DNA of 64,000 bases from Colius striatus (lineage: Eukaryota > Chordata > Aves > Coliiformes > Coliidae). The DNA lies in contig NC_084763.1 of the NCBI RefSeq assembly GCF_028858725.1, positions 21,571,501 through 21,635,500 of the forward strand, written 5' to 3'. A model generated the notes under the pieces. The model did not search any database and was not told where the DNA came from. It saw nothing but the letters and a program-made list of their open reading frames with translations. Both the position numbers and the translations under genes were made by a program. Of this stretch, positions 25,320 to 37,918 are shown piece after piece (the stretch's first letter is position 1; the number at the start of each line of letters is the position of its first letter).

Positions 25320-25799
25320 TGATCAGGTTTCTGGCTCAATAAGGCAAAGCACAATGGAAGTGGCAAGCACAGTTCCAGACTTGGTCCACAAGCATGACAT
25401 TTGGGATGGATACACATTTTCTAGGAGAGATGGGGAAGATAAAGGTGGAGGGTTCTCCTTTCTGTAAAAAGAGCATCTGGAATGTGTGGAGCTCTTGGGT
25501 GTGTAACAGGCTGGTTGAGAAAGCAAAGGACCAAAGGAGAGGCTGCTGAGGGTGACATCGGATTACAGACCAGCTGCTCATGATAGTTGATTAAAATAGT
25601 ACCTCAGTGACATCTATGGGTCCCAGCTCCTGATTCGCGGAGAGGACTTAATCTCCCTGACAGCTGGAAAAGTGACATGGTGAGATGCAAGCAATCCAGC
25701 AGTTTTTAGGAAGCTTCCTCCGTAGATGTACAGAATGGGTCAATGACAGATGATGTGTAGGTTCATGGCCACTAACAGGGAAGAACTGTTTAGTAATGT

Positions 25800-26080
25800 A
25801 TTAACCCTAGCCGTTGTTGTGATCAATGGTAGGACAAGGAGCAATGAGTATAAGATAGAACATAAGAGGTTCCAAAGAAATGTAAGGAAGAATTTCTTCA
25901 CTGTGAGGGTGATGGAGCACTGGAACAGGCTGCCCAGATGGGTTGTTGAGCCTTCTCCTCTGGAGATATTCAAAACCCACTTGGTTGAGTTCCTGTGTGA
26001 TCTACTCTAGGTGGTCCTGCTCTGGCAGGGGGGTTGGACTAGATTATCTTTCGAGGTCCTTTTCAGCCCTTGAGATACAG
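25800..26080 (+). mobile_element. CR1 3' fragment with end of ORF2
   Basis: The last codons of ORF2 are open on the + strand (NEYKIEHKRFQRNVRKNFFT, VRVMEHWNRLPRWVVE). The 3'UTR follows, with 'ctctaggtggtcctgctctg' and 'ggttggactagattatcttt'. This 3' end differs from the 'cctgcttctgcag' type, so it is a different CR1 subfamily. The segment just downstream (26.7-27.4 kb) looks like a much older CR1-like element, so this copy may sit within older repeat sequence. Confidence 0.9.
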
Positions 26081-26689
26081 CAGAGCTTAAGATCCTGAAG
26101 GAGATGAGGAAGGCAAGTCCATGGACTTCAGAGAGCAAACTGGCTTATTTGAGTAGTAAATAGGATGTAGCCCTTAAAAGTGAAGGAAGCATAGGAAAGC
26201 TGGCAGGTTTTTAAGGAAAGAGTGGGACATCCAAACAGGAAAACCAGTTGGTGAATTGGGATGCCAGCTAGGCTAAATGAACACCTGACTGAATTTCCTT
26301 GTGAAACTGTCATGGTGGAAACAAGAACAGGTTATGGCAGAGGAGTTCTTAGAAGTATTGCTAAGGCCTGTAGGGGGAGTGGTGATGGGCACAAGAGCTG
26401 CTGGAATTTTGTGTTGCTCTTAAAACAGCAAGGGGCTGAACAAAGAGCATGTAGGCTTCTGGATGAATATGAGCACAGGTAAGTCAGATATACTGAGAGC
26501 TGCCTTTGCCTTGGATTTTCTGACCTGCATGCTTGAAGGCAAGGCTCAAACAAGCAAAGAGCTATTGGCAATGGATGAGGATCTGAACAGGGGTTCTTCC
26601 TGGAACTTGACCTGTTCATATCTGACACTAGCTAGGCTGTGTTTGAGGATGCTGGGAAGAGCTGCCTGATACCTTGAAAGCAGCAGATT

Positions 26690-27420
26690 TTTGTGCTTTT
26701 TAGAGTGGGATAAAGAGGGTCCACAGGAATTTTAAGGCAGGCGGATGTTGTGCTCCTTTTCAGAAAAGGCCAGGACTGTTTGGGGAACCATGAGGATATT
26801 GGTCTTAGGGAAAAATGACTGAATCTGCTTGGACCAGACTTTTGTGTATTTCATTTGTCTAGACAGTGTGCCATGCTGCCTCACCAACCATTTGCCTTCT
26901 ATGATAAAATGGTTGCATTTATAGGCATGGGGATGGTAGTGGATGCCATGGCAACTTGAGTACTGGCTCCCCTGCTATTTTTGTATGTGCTTAGTCTGGG
27001 TGCGTGGACAGCTGGATGGGTAAACAGGTTGGTACATGATTGAGTTCTAGTTCAGTGGTTTTGCACTTTGCTTGGAGGGCAGTAGCAAGGGAAGACCCGT
27101 TGTATTTTAACAGCATTTTCAAGGACCTGGAGATGAGGGATGGGATCCACTGGTGCTGTGTTTGCACATGACTACATTCTGGAGGTGCTATTGATGAGCT
27201 TCAGGCCTGGGCTGTTGTCAAGAAGGACAAGGCCAGGCTGAAGAACAGGCCTGCGGGAGCTTCTTGAAATTTGACAATGTCAGACATTCTGTCTCTGGGA
27301 AAGTGTGGGCACGTTGCACAGATCCAGGCTGGGGCCCGTGTGTTGAGGTAGTGCTTGTTGCAGAGGTTTGCAGACAGCAAGCTGACCGTGCCCAACAGTG
27401 CTAAGAGTCTGTCACAAGGT
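26690..27420 (+). mobile_element. Ancient CR1-like LINE, reverse transcriptase remnant
   Basis: This is a heavily decayed + strand LINE, anchored by three collinear blocks. Near 26737-26766 codons read ADVVLLFRKG (compare ANVTPVFKKG in the CR1 at 287-3890). Near 26900-26950 they read FAFYDKM...VVDAM (compare LISFYE...AVDVI). At 27105-27131 they read FNSIFKDLE (compare FNIFIND/HLDE), followed by a ruined catalytic block. Spacing and order fit CR1 ORF2. Stops and frameshifts are frequent. The GC-richer sequence at 25320-25800 and 26080-26690 may be other parts of the same element, but I cannot prove it. Confidence 0.5.
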
Positions 27421-27899
27421 TGGAAAAAGAGATTACTTTTGCAGTAGGACTCTTCTAAACCACGTACTATGCCCAGATGTTATTTCCCCGTTCTTGAGAG
27501 AAGCTCTGAGGAGTGCCACCACAGCCTACTGCAGCATGTGCCTTGTCAGAAGAGGCTCAGGCCGCTGAACTTGATTTAGGGAAGGTTTGGCGCTAAGGGA
27601 GGATGAAAGAACAGGCACGGTGAAAGATGTTCAGGCTCTAGGAGTAAAGGAGGCTGGTTCTACTGCTGTGAACCTAGGTGGGCTTGACGGCGTGGGACCG
27701 AAAGGACGGATGCGGAGGGGCAGGGAGCGCAGGTCAGCCCGAGGGAGCGCTGGGGCGCGTGCGGGTTGAGGGGAGCAGCGCGCGAGGGACTTCCCACCCT
27801 GACCGGCGGGCGGAGCAATTCCTCTGCGGGCCCTGTCGCGGAGTAAGCGGGTAGCGCCGCTGCCCCTGTCCTTACCCAGCTACTGCTCTCGCTCGGCGT

Positions 27900-28250
27900 G
27901 GGGATCGGCCCCGGGCCCCGCGACTCGGAGGAAGAGGAAGTGGCCGCGGCCTCAGGCTGGCCGGGCTTGGAGCGGAGCTGCCCGTCTCGGCCCTGCGGAG
28001 GCGCCTCCCCGCGCCGTACGGCCGCCCCCGGGCCGCGCGGCGCAAACTTTCTGCCGGGCAGGGGGCCGGGTGGCGGCGCGGCGCCGCCTCAGCACCTCCC
28101 TGTCGCGGAGCCGAGGGGGGAGCGGCCCCCGAGCGCGGCGGGCGGGCACGGGCGGCAGCCGGAGGAGGAGGAAGCACTGTCAGTGGGGCCGTCCGTCTCC
28201 GCCCGGCGGGCATCCTTCAGCACCGCCGGGCTGCGCTTCGCCTGTCCCAG
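27900..28250 (+). other. RFTN1: Candidate noncoding first exon of RFTN1
   Basis: A good donor, cctgtcccag|gtatcg, lies at 28250/28251 inside the CpG island and could join to the acceptor at 38627. The transcription start is not visible; 27900 is only a rough left edge. Other GT sites in the island could serve equally well. Confidence 0.3.
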
Positions 28251-28292
28251 GTATCGCCGCCACAGACCCGCTCGGCCCAGCGGGCAAACTTG

Positions 28293-28321
28293 GCGGGGGG
28301 TGGGGTGGGGTGGTGTGGGGT
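28293..28321 (+). repeat. G-quadruplex-type G-run cluster
   Basis: Runs of six, four, four and four G are separated by short loops (gggggg t gggg t gggg tggtgt gggg). They lie on the non-template strand of RFTN1 just after the candidate first-exon donor. Confidence 0.8.
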
Positions 28322-28460
28322 GAAGTGGTCCGGGGTTGCTCCTTGGCAGGGTCGGAGCGGCAGAGCGGGGAAAGCCCCTCCACAGCTCTCGCTTGTCTTG
28401 CCCTCTGCCTCCTGAAGTTCGGAGCGGGGCCCGGGCTGGCCGGCGTGCCCGGTGTTTGGC

Positions 28461-28477
28461 GGGGGGGGGGGGGGGGG
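28461..28477 (+). repeat. Run of 17 G
   Basis: An uninterrupted G17 lies inside the CpG island. Such runs are prone to miscalled length. Confidence 0.9.
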
Positions 28478-28960
28478 CGGCTGCCCGATGCTGGCGCAGG
28501 GGGAGGGTCTCCCTGCCGTCTTCTCTCCGAGCGGATCTGGGTTTGTGCAGCGCCGGTGAAGCGCTGCTCCGCGGGGGACGGCGGTCCCGCCCGCTTATGT
28601 CCCGCTGTTTGCCGAGGGGCCGGTGCGGAGCTCGCCTGCGTCGGCTGTTAGGCCCGGGAAAGCGGCAGAACCGGCGGGCGGCGCCGTCCGTCAGGGGGTG
28701 AGGAGCCCCCGGGCTCCAGTGGGGCTTCCCGCGTCCGGGGCGCTTGTGGGGCCCTGGGGGGCGGTGTTGCTGGCAGCCCCTCCCGCGCCCAGACAGCACC
28801 GCGGCGAGGTAGGGTCGGGGCAAGAGGGCTTCGAGGGGAGCCGGTGGGAGTGCGCGCCCGCCCGCCTGCGCGCCCAGCCCGGCGCCGCTCGGCACATACC
28901 GGCCACCTGGCAGCGGCGGTACCGCGGCGTGCCGTCGTGTGGCTAGCTGGGATTGGTGAC

Positions 28961-31900
28961 TTTACAGTTGTTACTTTCAAAGGCTGGACAGGGTGTTGCC
29001 TTTTGAAGTCCGCGATAACGTTTCAGGACGCTTTTATTACAACACGAGGGAAGGTAGCGTGACTACGAGTTGGATCCAGTTGTGGATCTGAGTATGAAAT
29101 ACATTTCTCTCTCGTTTATCTTATTTTTTGTCAGCGCAACTGCTTCTCCCAGCTTGTGTGTTTCTGGAAAAGGGGCATTTGATTGAATGTACTTTTAGAG
29201 CTCTTTTGTGATGTTTCCAACTTTGTCAAATAATTTAAGGGAGTCATTTGTTCTCTATTAACATTGAGCATGCTTTGTCCCAGAGTCCTGCCACCTGGGA
29301 CCGGGGAACGAGCTGAACCAGCGACTTCTGTGTGACAGGACGGGGAGCAGTGCTGGAGTCGTTGTCGTGGGTAGGGGTGGCTGGTGTGCTGAAGTGATTG
29401 TTGGATTAAATACAAAAATAATTCTACATGCCAAAACATTTTTTTTAATGTTTTCAGACAAAGTTTGGAAGATATGGTATGGTTGTATGCTGCTTCTATT
29501 TTTATTCCGGTAAAAAACAAATTATGGTTTGGGTTTTTTTTTTGTTTCATAGGAGAATACTAATGTCAAGACATAGTTATTCTCTAGGCTACATGGGAAG
29601 ATCTTTTTGTACATCTGCTTTTATGTTTTATTTTTAATGAATCCAGTCCATTTGAGCTTCTAATATTGAATAGCAAGTTTCTGGCAGTAACCTTTTACAC
29701 AATACCAGTGGTCACATTTGTGTATTTAATTTCTGTTTTTTTCAAAGAAAAAAAAGTCACAGAATGTAGGGTTATTTTAAGAATCTAACTTAACCTCAAG
29801 TTAGTTACATTAGACAAGGGGCTTTCCACCACTTGAATGCTGGCATTCCCCTGGTCTGAAAGCGAGAATGTAACATGAAATGAGTATATACAGCTGTGAT
29901 TAAATACCGTGGGGAGCTGTGGTATTGGGAAACGCAGATACCATATTGGGTATAATGAAGTGGCCTTGGAGTCTGTGGTGAAAAAGCTGAAAAACTGGAG
30001 CCACAGCCTTTTGAAGAATAAAAATAAAAAATTATGAAGTCTGTATTTAAAATAAATGAAGAATAAATAAGAATAACATAACTGTTACTCCATCTCCAAA
30101 CTCCATGTGAGATTCTCCAGCCTCACCCCTGGCTCCAGTGATCCACGTTACCTTTTACCCCAAATGGATTGGTCAGGGTTTTACTCCATGTCAAACTAGC
30201 AAAAGACAGTAAGTGTAGGACTGTCAAGTCTAACTTTGTGTTTTACTGTGGTTTTACTCTCTGTCCTTGAAGCTACTATGCATATATCTGTAGTATATAT
30301 GTTTTTCATGCCTGTTTTCAGTGGGTTCAGAGTGGTGTGGGATTAACTTAAAAGGAAAGATGGATTCATACCTAACACTCCTATGCATCATTCCGTTGAG
30401 TCCATTCAATCTTTAATTTACTAGGCAATAAATGCTAGTTCTTACAGTTTCCTCTTAAGTTCTTGAGAGTAGTTGTCTAGTCCTTAGCATTTTGGTAGCC
30501 TCCCGTCTTTACATGGAGGCATATGTGTTGAACATCTGAAGCTGAGGTATTTCAGACATTTTACCTATGCTTTGTCTAGTGGCAATAACGCTTCATTGTC
30601 TTGATCAGAAATACTCTGCCCCAAAAGTATTTTGTAGAAATATATGGTACCATCTGAATCTTTTGCTGTACTGGAAGACAGTGTTATAGTACCATTAAGA
30701 AATCTTTTGGATGGGCATTATAGGCTGATATGGGTGGAGTAAGAAGCAAGGCCTCTTCCTCAAATTATTCTGTACACCAGTACACCACTTGCCTTACACC
30801 TCCACTAGTACTCTCTGATCCTATTTGCTTTTCTTCCTTCTACCCTCTTGCCCATGGGCACACACACAAACCAGTGTTGTTTCCCTTGTGGTAGCCCACT
30901 GACCTGCAGACCCAGGAACACTGCAAAATGAGTGTTTTGCAGAGCAGCAGAGTTGAGCTCAAGACTAGTGCTGTGAACACCGTAATAAAAGTAACAGCAC
31001 CTAATAATGTTTTGTTGCAGTCATGTTATCCTGGTGTTGTGTTATTTGATGTGCTGAATACTAGGGCTGTGCTTTCTTCAGGACTTGTGATTAAGACCTG
31101 TCCGTCTGGTCTAACTTTACTGAATCCATATGGTGTTTATCTATGTATTATTTTTTTCTTAAGTCTTCCTAAACCTCAGCAAACTCTTGAAGCTAGACTA
31201 GCAATTGTCTTAATTGGCCAAATTATGTTTTCCTCATTTTTTTTCATGTAGGTAGTACATTGTCTTGTCTCCCAGGGAGGCAGTACCAAACCTGGTACAA
31301 TAGTTTGTTTTTTAATTCTAGCAGTTGGATCTGCAGTTCATTATGACAGGTCTTCCAGAGTTCTTGGTGTGAGTCCAAATTAGTCTCCTGATTTGTGTTT
31401 AGCTTCTGTTTACTTGTGATATCTTTGGCCTCTGTAACTGGGCTTGACTTCTGGCACATTTCACTTTATGCTGCTGTTTCTTCATCTGAGACTGTAGTTT
31501 CCTCTACTGAGCTTTTTTCTTGTCCTTTGAAAGCTCTCTGCTTATTCTACCTTTCCTTCCTTATTAAGTAATTAATCTTACTGGGTCTGGAAACCTTCTT
31601 ATGAATTCTCTTGTCACTTCCTAGGGTTACAAATTCTGCAGATATTCATATTGTAGTTTAAACATGTTCCAGACCTCCCCTGTGCTTATGTCCTCTAACT
31701 TTTCATTCCTGTTCATCTCACTAACGAGTTCCCTTAGTTTTTGAGATTTGCCTTTTGAAATTGAACACCTTAATTGCAGATTTACTTGGATTGCTCAACC
31801 ATTTAATTTAAATAAAATCAATCATAAAGAATACACCTGGGATTATTCTTTCTCCAACCTTTCTGTAACCAGACATTTGGTTATCAGCTGCAAACCTAAA

Positions 31901-33138
31901 ATCCTAATAGTGCTAGTCAAATTGGTAAGTATACTGTGAAAAAATTGGTCATTTGTGACATCCAGCAATAGATGGGACTGATTTATGGTAATTGCTCTTT
32001 GTGTTTTTAAAATATGTCTTTGAGAATCTTTCCAACTACTTGGTAAATAGTAGTTACTTAATTGACTGATCCTTTTCTGGAAATACAAATTATTGTGATG
32101 CTAATTGTATATATGCTTATATAGTTACCTCTGTGGTAATACTCTTCCAAAAGGACCAAGTATGTGTCTCTTGCACAGAATTTCCCTGTTAATGAGTATA
32201 ATCTCACAAGAAACCCATACAGTGTGAAAAATGGGGAGAGGGAAGAATGAGGATACATCAGAGAAGGGAAAAATGGGGATACGTCAGGAGCATAACTTTA
32301 TTCTGGGGATCTGTAAAGGATCATCCTACTGTAGTATTATCCATTCTTTGTTTACTTGTATAGACAGTTTCTTGGATCTGATGTTTTTAATCCTCTGCTT
32401 TGGTTATGCTTCTCTACCTGATGGGATTTTTTTGCTATATTATTCCTCTTATGCTTCATTGCTTTAACTATGCTAGGAAAGGGACTTGGCTGTAATTTGC
32501 AAGCTCTCTCAGGGTTTGTTTAGAGATGAATGGGGAAGTAAATACTCAGATGTTTTGTAGACTGGGAAGGATGCAAGAATTAAGTGACCACATGCCAGCA
32601 AGTCAACTGAGCTGACAGTGAAGTGCTTATTATTTTGAAAATGGAAAGGTCATGATTGCAGGAGTGAGGGCTTAAGAAAATAAGCATGTCTCATCACTGC
32701 ACAACAAATGCGAAGTCCTGTAATTATTTCTAAAAGCCTTCTAGCATCGCTTGTGAAGTAGCTAAGTATGCCCATGGAAGGAAGAACCAGGATAAAAGGA
32801 TGTAACCAAAATCAAGAGAGAAAACCTATTCATATGTTGCAGTTAACTCGTTTCTCTGCTGCACTCAATAGTAAGAACACTGTGTTCCATAACTTTGTGA
32901 AGGGAACTTAGGATATGTGAAAGGATATGTTAACAAATAAATTAATTCATGATAAAGCTTACAAAATGAGGTCACTAATTCTGAACAATAAACATTTAAA
33001 AGGTGTTATTGAAAGCAAGCTTGTTCTCACTAATTATGCTTCAAAACAAAGTGACAGTAGCATAATCTGCCTGTACAGACATTTTCTTTGGGTACCATTA
33101 CAAATACTAAAATTACCTTGTTTCAATTTCAGATGGTA
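28961..33138 (+). other. RFTN1: RFTN1 intron 1, upstream part
   Basis: This is AT-rich sequence without a recognisable repeat, exon or RNA gene. The open frames (for example 30928-31251) have no known motif. Confidence 0.5.
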
Positions 33139-33301
33139 GGCTGCCCAGAGGGGTTGTGGAATCTCCTTCCTTGGAGGTCTTCAAGACTCTCCTGGACATG
33201 TTCCTATGCAACCTGATCTCAGTGAACCTACTTCTGCAGAGGGGTTGGACTAGATGATCTCTAAAGGTCCCTTCCAACCCCTACCATTCTATGATTCTAT
33301 G
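33139..33301 (+). mobile_element. Short CR1 3' tail in RFTN1 intron 1
   Basis: This has 'ggctgcccagaggggttgtg', 'cttggaggtcttcaagact', 'ggttggactagatgatctct' and the terminal 'ccattctatgattctatg'. It is of the 'cctacttctgcag' 3' type. The well-kept terminal repeats suggest a fairly recent copy. Confidence 0.92.
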
Positions 33302-34092
33302 TGTACTCCATTGTATTTGAACATTCAGTCTAATACTGTATGCTTAGCAGCGGACTCCAATACTGTATAAATTTCAAAGAATTGTTTAGGAAGCCTTTTC
33401 AAATAATCTCTGTAAGTAGGCATTGACACAGTGCTTTGTTATATTGATATAGCTAAACCAAACTGTTTAGCCAATAGATATTCAGTTGATAAACATCTCT
33501 TAAATTACTTGGTCTGGTAATCTATTCAAGCTTCCATTAGCCATGTGGTTCTCTTACATTTCAGTGTAATTTTCATTATTATCCCTTGGAGATAAATTGT
33601 TATGGAGCTCCATGAAAGGACAGGGTGATACATCAGAAAATTAGCTCCATTTGTTCCCCAAAAAAGACCCAAACAAAAAATCAGATAGAAGGCAGGATTT
33701 TTTCTTTTTTTCTTTGTGTCCCTTTCCTGGCAAGAAGAAATTCTAAGGCCTGAGCTACTGTTATCAGGAAAATAAGTTTTTAGCTGCATGATAATTCCTT
33801 TATGCTTGTTTTTCTTTGCTAATTCTGAGCTTGTTGTCTTTCATCTGTTTTGAACAGAAGTTAGTAAAGCGAGAAAGAGAATCTGGGCTGCAGAGAGTAT
33901 TTTAACAAAGCTTACGTTCAGAGGTGACAAAAACTTGCAGATCTCTAAAAGAGCTATAAAAATTCCTGTATTTTTTTAATTTAAACACTCATATTCATGG
34001 ATCACAGAGGTGCTTAAAAAATGGAAATACTGATTTTATTTTCTTGTTGCTGTCAATTTATTGTAGTATTTTGTTTTTCATGGCAAAGGATG

Positions 34093-34117
34093 ATGCCAGT
34101 TTCAATAAAACTGGCAT
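34093..34117. repeat. 10-bp perfect inverted repeat
   Basis: The arms atgccagttt and aaactggcat flank the 5-base loop caata. No function is known. Confidence 0.85.
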
Positions 34118-37100
34118 TGAGAAGAAGTGTTCAGGGGCAGGTCATTTGCCACGCAGAGCTCAGTTTCTGTCCTGTTCTTCCAGACGCTCACCAGAGTGTC
34201 TACTCATAAAATACGTGATGAAGGACAGTAATGAGAAGGAGGTAGTTGCAAGAGGCTGGTTCTGTGGCTTGCAAGTGTGGCATGTGCTTGGGATGTACAA
34301 AACATGGGTTAAATTTTTTAATTTAGTTTGCAGAAGTAAGTTGCTCATTTCCTAACCAGCGGGGCCCTTTGCTATCATTCACAAGACAAACCGGAATTAA
34401 TTGGCTGTAGGTTTTGCTGTTGTTCTACAGCTCATCACAGCTTCCATTTTTCATGTTTTGCAAAATTAAAGTGAGATAGAATTTCAGTTCTAGTTTTGTC
34501 ATCACATGACTGAACACATGAACAATTTTGGAGATCATAAGATCACACTTAAGATTTAGTTCACAATCTGTGAGTTTGTGGACCTTTTCCATCATGTGTG
34601 ACTGTAAGAGCCCATAGCTGTATCTTAATTTGAGTTGTTAGCGTTCTTCACTTTTTTCTCTCACTCGAGATATTTCTTGTAAGTGTGAAACTAGTGAGTT
34701 GGTAAATTAATTTCTACATTAATGGGAAGAAAAGTTTGTCTTAGAACCTACTGCAGAACAAAAAATATTTGACAATTTTGCATTGTTTTTTAAGCATAGG
34801 AGTTTTTTGTTCCCTAGAAAGTGAGTAGTAGTGATAATATTTTGTTTTAATACTGAATTTAAGAAGTACAGTTCACATGCAGGCATGGAAAACCAGGATA
34901 AATAGATGTAGTACAGCAGCCTTATGCATCCCTTATAAAAAAACAATATACTTACTGAAAAAGGAGATTATAAAGGGTTTAGATTCCTTCGAATGCATCA
35001 ATGATGAACATTTCTTACAATACTCTTTGATAGCTTCAAGGTAGAAAATTAAGGAGGTAAATACCATTGTATTGTCAGATTTGTAAATTAAAAGCAAGGA
35101 GATGTTTTCAAATGAGGATGGAAAGCTCTGGACAGCACTAACTTTGCTACAAGCAGAAGAAAGAAAGAGGGTGATAACTAATGCTAAAAGTCATCGGATG
35201 GTTATAAGGCAAGCTGTCCCAGTGGGAAGTTTGTGGTGTAACATTGACCAGAATTTGGTGATTTGGTGGTTACTTGCCAGGTACACATCATCAATAACTT
35301 TGAGAACTTTATTCATACATCTCTGGAGTTTTTTTAATACTCAGACTCCTGTATTGAAGTAGGAACTTCAATTTAATTTAATTCTTTTTCTTAACTCTTA
35401 AGAAATTTCTTAAGATTTATATTATACTGCTGCAGCACTTGCATCCCAATTACTGTGGAAAAGACTGTGACTCTATGAAACTTTATTTTATACTGAGACC
35501 AAACTTTTATTCCAGTGAAACCATCCTTTTCCGTATGCATGCTTTAGTAATGTAAATATAGTTGTTTATACTTAATGAAATATGGGAAACTAGTTAACCT
35601 CAAGGACACTAATTGAAGTTTTAGCCACAGAGCAGGAGGATGACAATCAGTCTTCTGGTAAGCAGCTGCTCAGTAAATTAAGACCAAAAAATGTATATTT
35701 TCAGTTCAGTCCCAAGTGGACAGGTATCTCCATGCTGAATGACTGGTGGGTTGACGCAGTTTGCAGAAATCTCCGCTCTCATGGGCAGTGAGGGCGGACC
35801 GGTTTTCACAAAAGGGCCAAGGAAATGTTTGTTAGAGAAGCACAAGAGAATGTCCGTGGCTGCCGCGGGAAGAGCAGACTTATGTTCTCTAGCACTTTCA
35901 CTCCAGTTTAGGAAAGAATGCAAAACTCTCAGTGATGTGAAATACTGAGTCCCAAAGGCTGCCCTCCGCAACCATCGTTGTCTGAAGAGTCCTGTGGATT
36001 TCAGAGCCTTTGCATAACTACGAGTTACAGGCACTGCTGCCTAATGACCTCTGAGATGGAATTTTCTTCCTTACGTAATGCTGTACTATATACTTATGTG
36101 TAAGAATTACTGGGCCATTGCTGAAACAAGAGATTTGATACACTTGCTGAGACTTAATAGCTATCATAGTTCCTCACTCTACAATATATTGAAGCGCAAG
36201 TATAGTATTAGATGTGTTCCGTTACAGTCCATGGAAATGTCTTGTTGGGCTTACCAATATACAGTATACATGTCTATATTAAATAACATTGTAGATTTAA
36301 GCTAATCACGTTACACAGGCAAAAGAAAGAAGCTGTATATATTAAATGTTTTTTTTTAACTTAATGGCAGTAGTTATTGTTGAAAAAAAATCTTTTTGGC
36401 AACAGGAAAAGATCCTGGGGATTTTTATCCTTAAATGCCAAAAGACAAGAGAATAGTTCCCAAGCCTAGCTTTCATTTACAGAAATTATTAAAAATAAAG
36501 TAATTTTTAATTTTCTATCAAAATAAGCAGGGAAGGTTGTCTGCCACTGGATGAATCCCCCAAATATTTAAAGTTCAAGAACACGTGACACACCATCCAT
36601 TTTTTTTGATGCTTCAGGTCTTTCTAGCAAATGTTTTTTCAGATTTGAGTTTCCGTGTGATCAGGTATTTACTATGGCATTTTTAAGGTTTGATGTGTTG
36701 GTCAGTCCTATTTTTATGTAGTTACTAGTGACTTTGCTGTAAGATGTGCACTATTGACTCTGCGGATGCTGTGAAGGTGGATGACATTGCTGGGAAGACT
36801 TCTAGGTCTCCCTAGGGCATGGAAAAAGGGGATAAGATTATTTCTGAGTAGGAGAAATGCAGAGGAATAGAGCAAAGGTACAGGTGATGAGTTGGAAACT
36901 CCTCAGTTCACTGCGTTGGATCAAAATATAGAGAAATGGGTTGTCTACCAGGAAGCTGACAGTAAACTGAATGTGATTAAGCTGTGAGTGATGATTTTAG
37001 GTGTAGTAGGCATGTTATTTGCAGTAGAAACAGGGAGACCTCAATGTTATTTTAATAGACTTTAAGGTCATGTTTTTAGCATATGGTCACCTGTCTTTGT

Positions 37101-37889
37101 GTAGAGAAACGAAAACAGGAGCAATGCAAATGAGAGTGAGTGGGTGATGAAGGGAGCAGAGATCCTTCCTTTAAGTGTCAGAAAAGGACTTGAGCACATT
37201 CATCATAGCAAAATACAGGAAGAGAATTTGGTGACTATTCGTAAAAATTATTTCAGAAAGAAATATGAGAGGGGAACAAAAATTATGAAAATCAAAGCAC
37301 AATGTAAGTAGAAATACGTTTTTACAAGTAGATTCCAAATATATTTGGGCTGGAAATCTGACTAACTTTCTAATAATCTTGAATGTGTGGAATAAGCTTA
37401 CAGGACAGGGAATCTAAACTAGTTTTTAATTTTCTACTTTAGGTTTATTAACTGTCAAAGTAAAGGCAGCCCTAGGCTGTGACTGAAGTTTTTCAGATGT
37501 TTGTTGCTGTCTGTCAGAAGTTGCAGGGAGGCTGAAACATGGATATCTGTGATGCTTCTTGCACCTCACACTGAATGGTGCCTATGTCTTAAAAGTGTCC
37601 AGAATGGCCTGTGCGAGGCCTTCTTTGTTACTGTGTTATAATTCTGCATTTCCTTCTCTGTCTCCAAAGCATGAGGTTCTACATGTGGGCAGAGAGGCAG
37701 GATGTTGAGTGGGTTGTAGTGAAAAACCTCAGGTGCCTAGCTGGTATCTTTGTCTTTTCGTATTTGCTGCTGGTTGAAAGAATTTGCTTCAGTTTCTGAA
37801 GAGGAATGAGAGGATTTGGATCATCTGAGTATTTTCACCAAGCGATTCTACCATTCTTTCATACTCAGATGAGCAGTAATGTGCAGGAT

Positions 37890-37918
37890 ATTGAGAAACT
37901 GTGTAGCAGTTTCTCAAT
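37890..37918. repeat. 12-bp perfect inverted repeat
   Basis: The arms attgagaaactg and cagtttctcaat flank the 5-base loop tgtag. The nearby actgtgtagcag at 37931-37942 repeats part of it. Confidence 0.85.

Larger units (their letters stand above)
27650..28960 (+). promoter_or_regulatory. RFTN1: CpG island, probable RFTN1 promoter
   Basis: About 1.3 kb is sharply GC-rich and dense in CpG within an otherwise AT-rich region. It lies about 9.7 kb upstream of the RFTN1 start-codon exon in the same orientation, with no other gene start between them. RFTN1 has a noncoding first exon in other vertebrates, as I recall. I see no convincing TATA box, which fits a CpG-island promoter. Long frames on both strands here result from the base composition and are not genes. 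Confidence 0.8.

Noticed and set aside
28251..28256. The donor at 28250/28251 as a certain exon boundary
   Set aside because: GC-rich islands hold many GT sites. Without transcript evidence it is kept only as a low-confidence candidate.
27872..28980. Many long open frames on both strands (up to 268 codons) in the GC-rich island
   Set aside because: They are Arg/Pro/Gly/Ala-rich, overlap in several frames and have no motif. They come from high GC content with few stop codons; the region is better explained as a CpG-island promoter.
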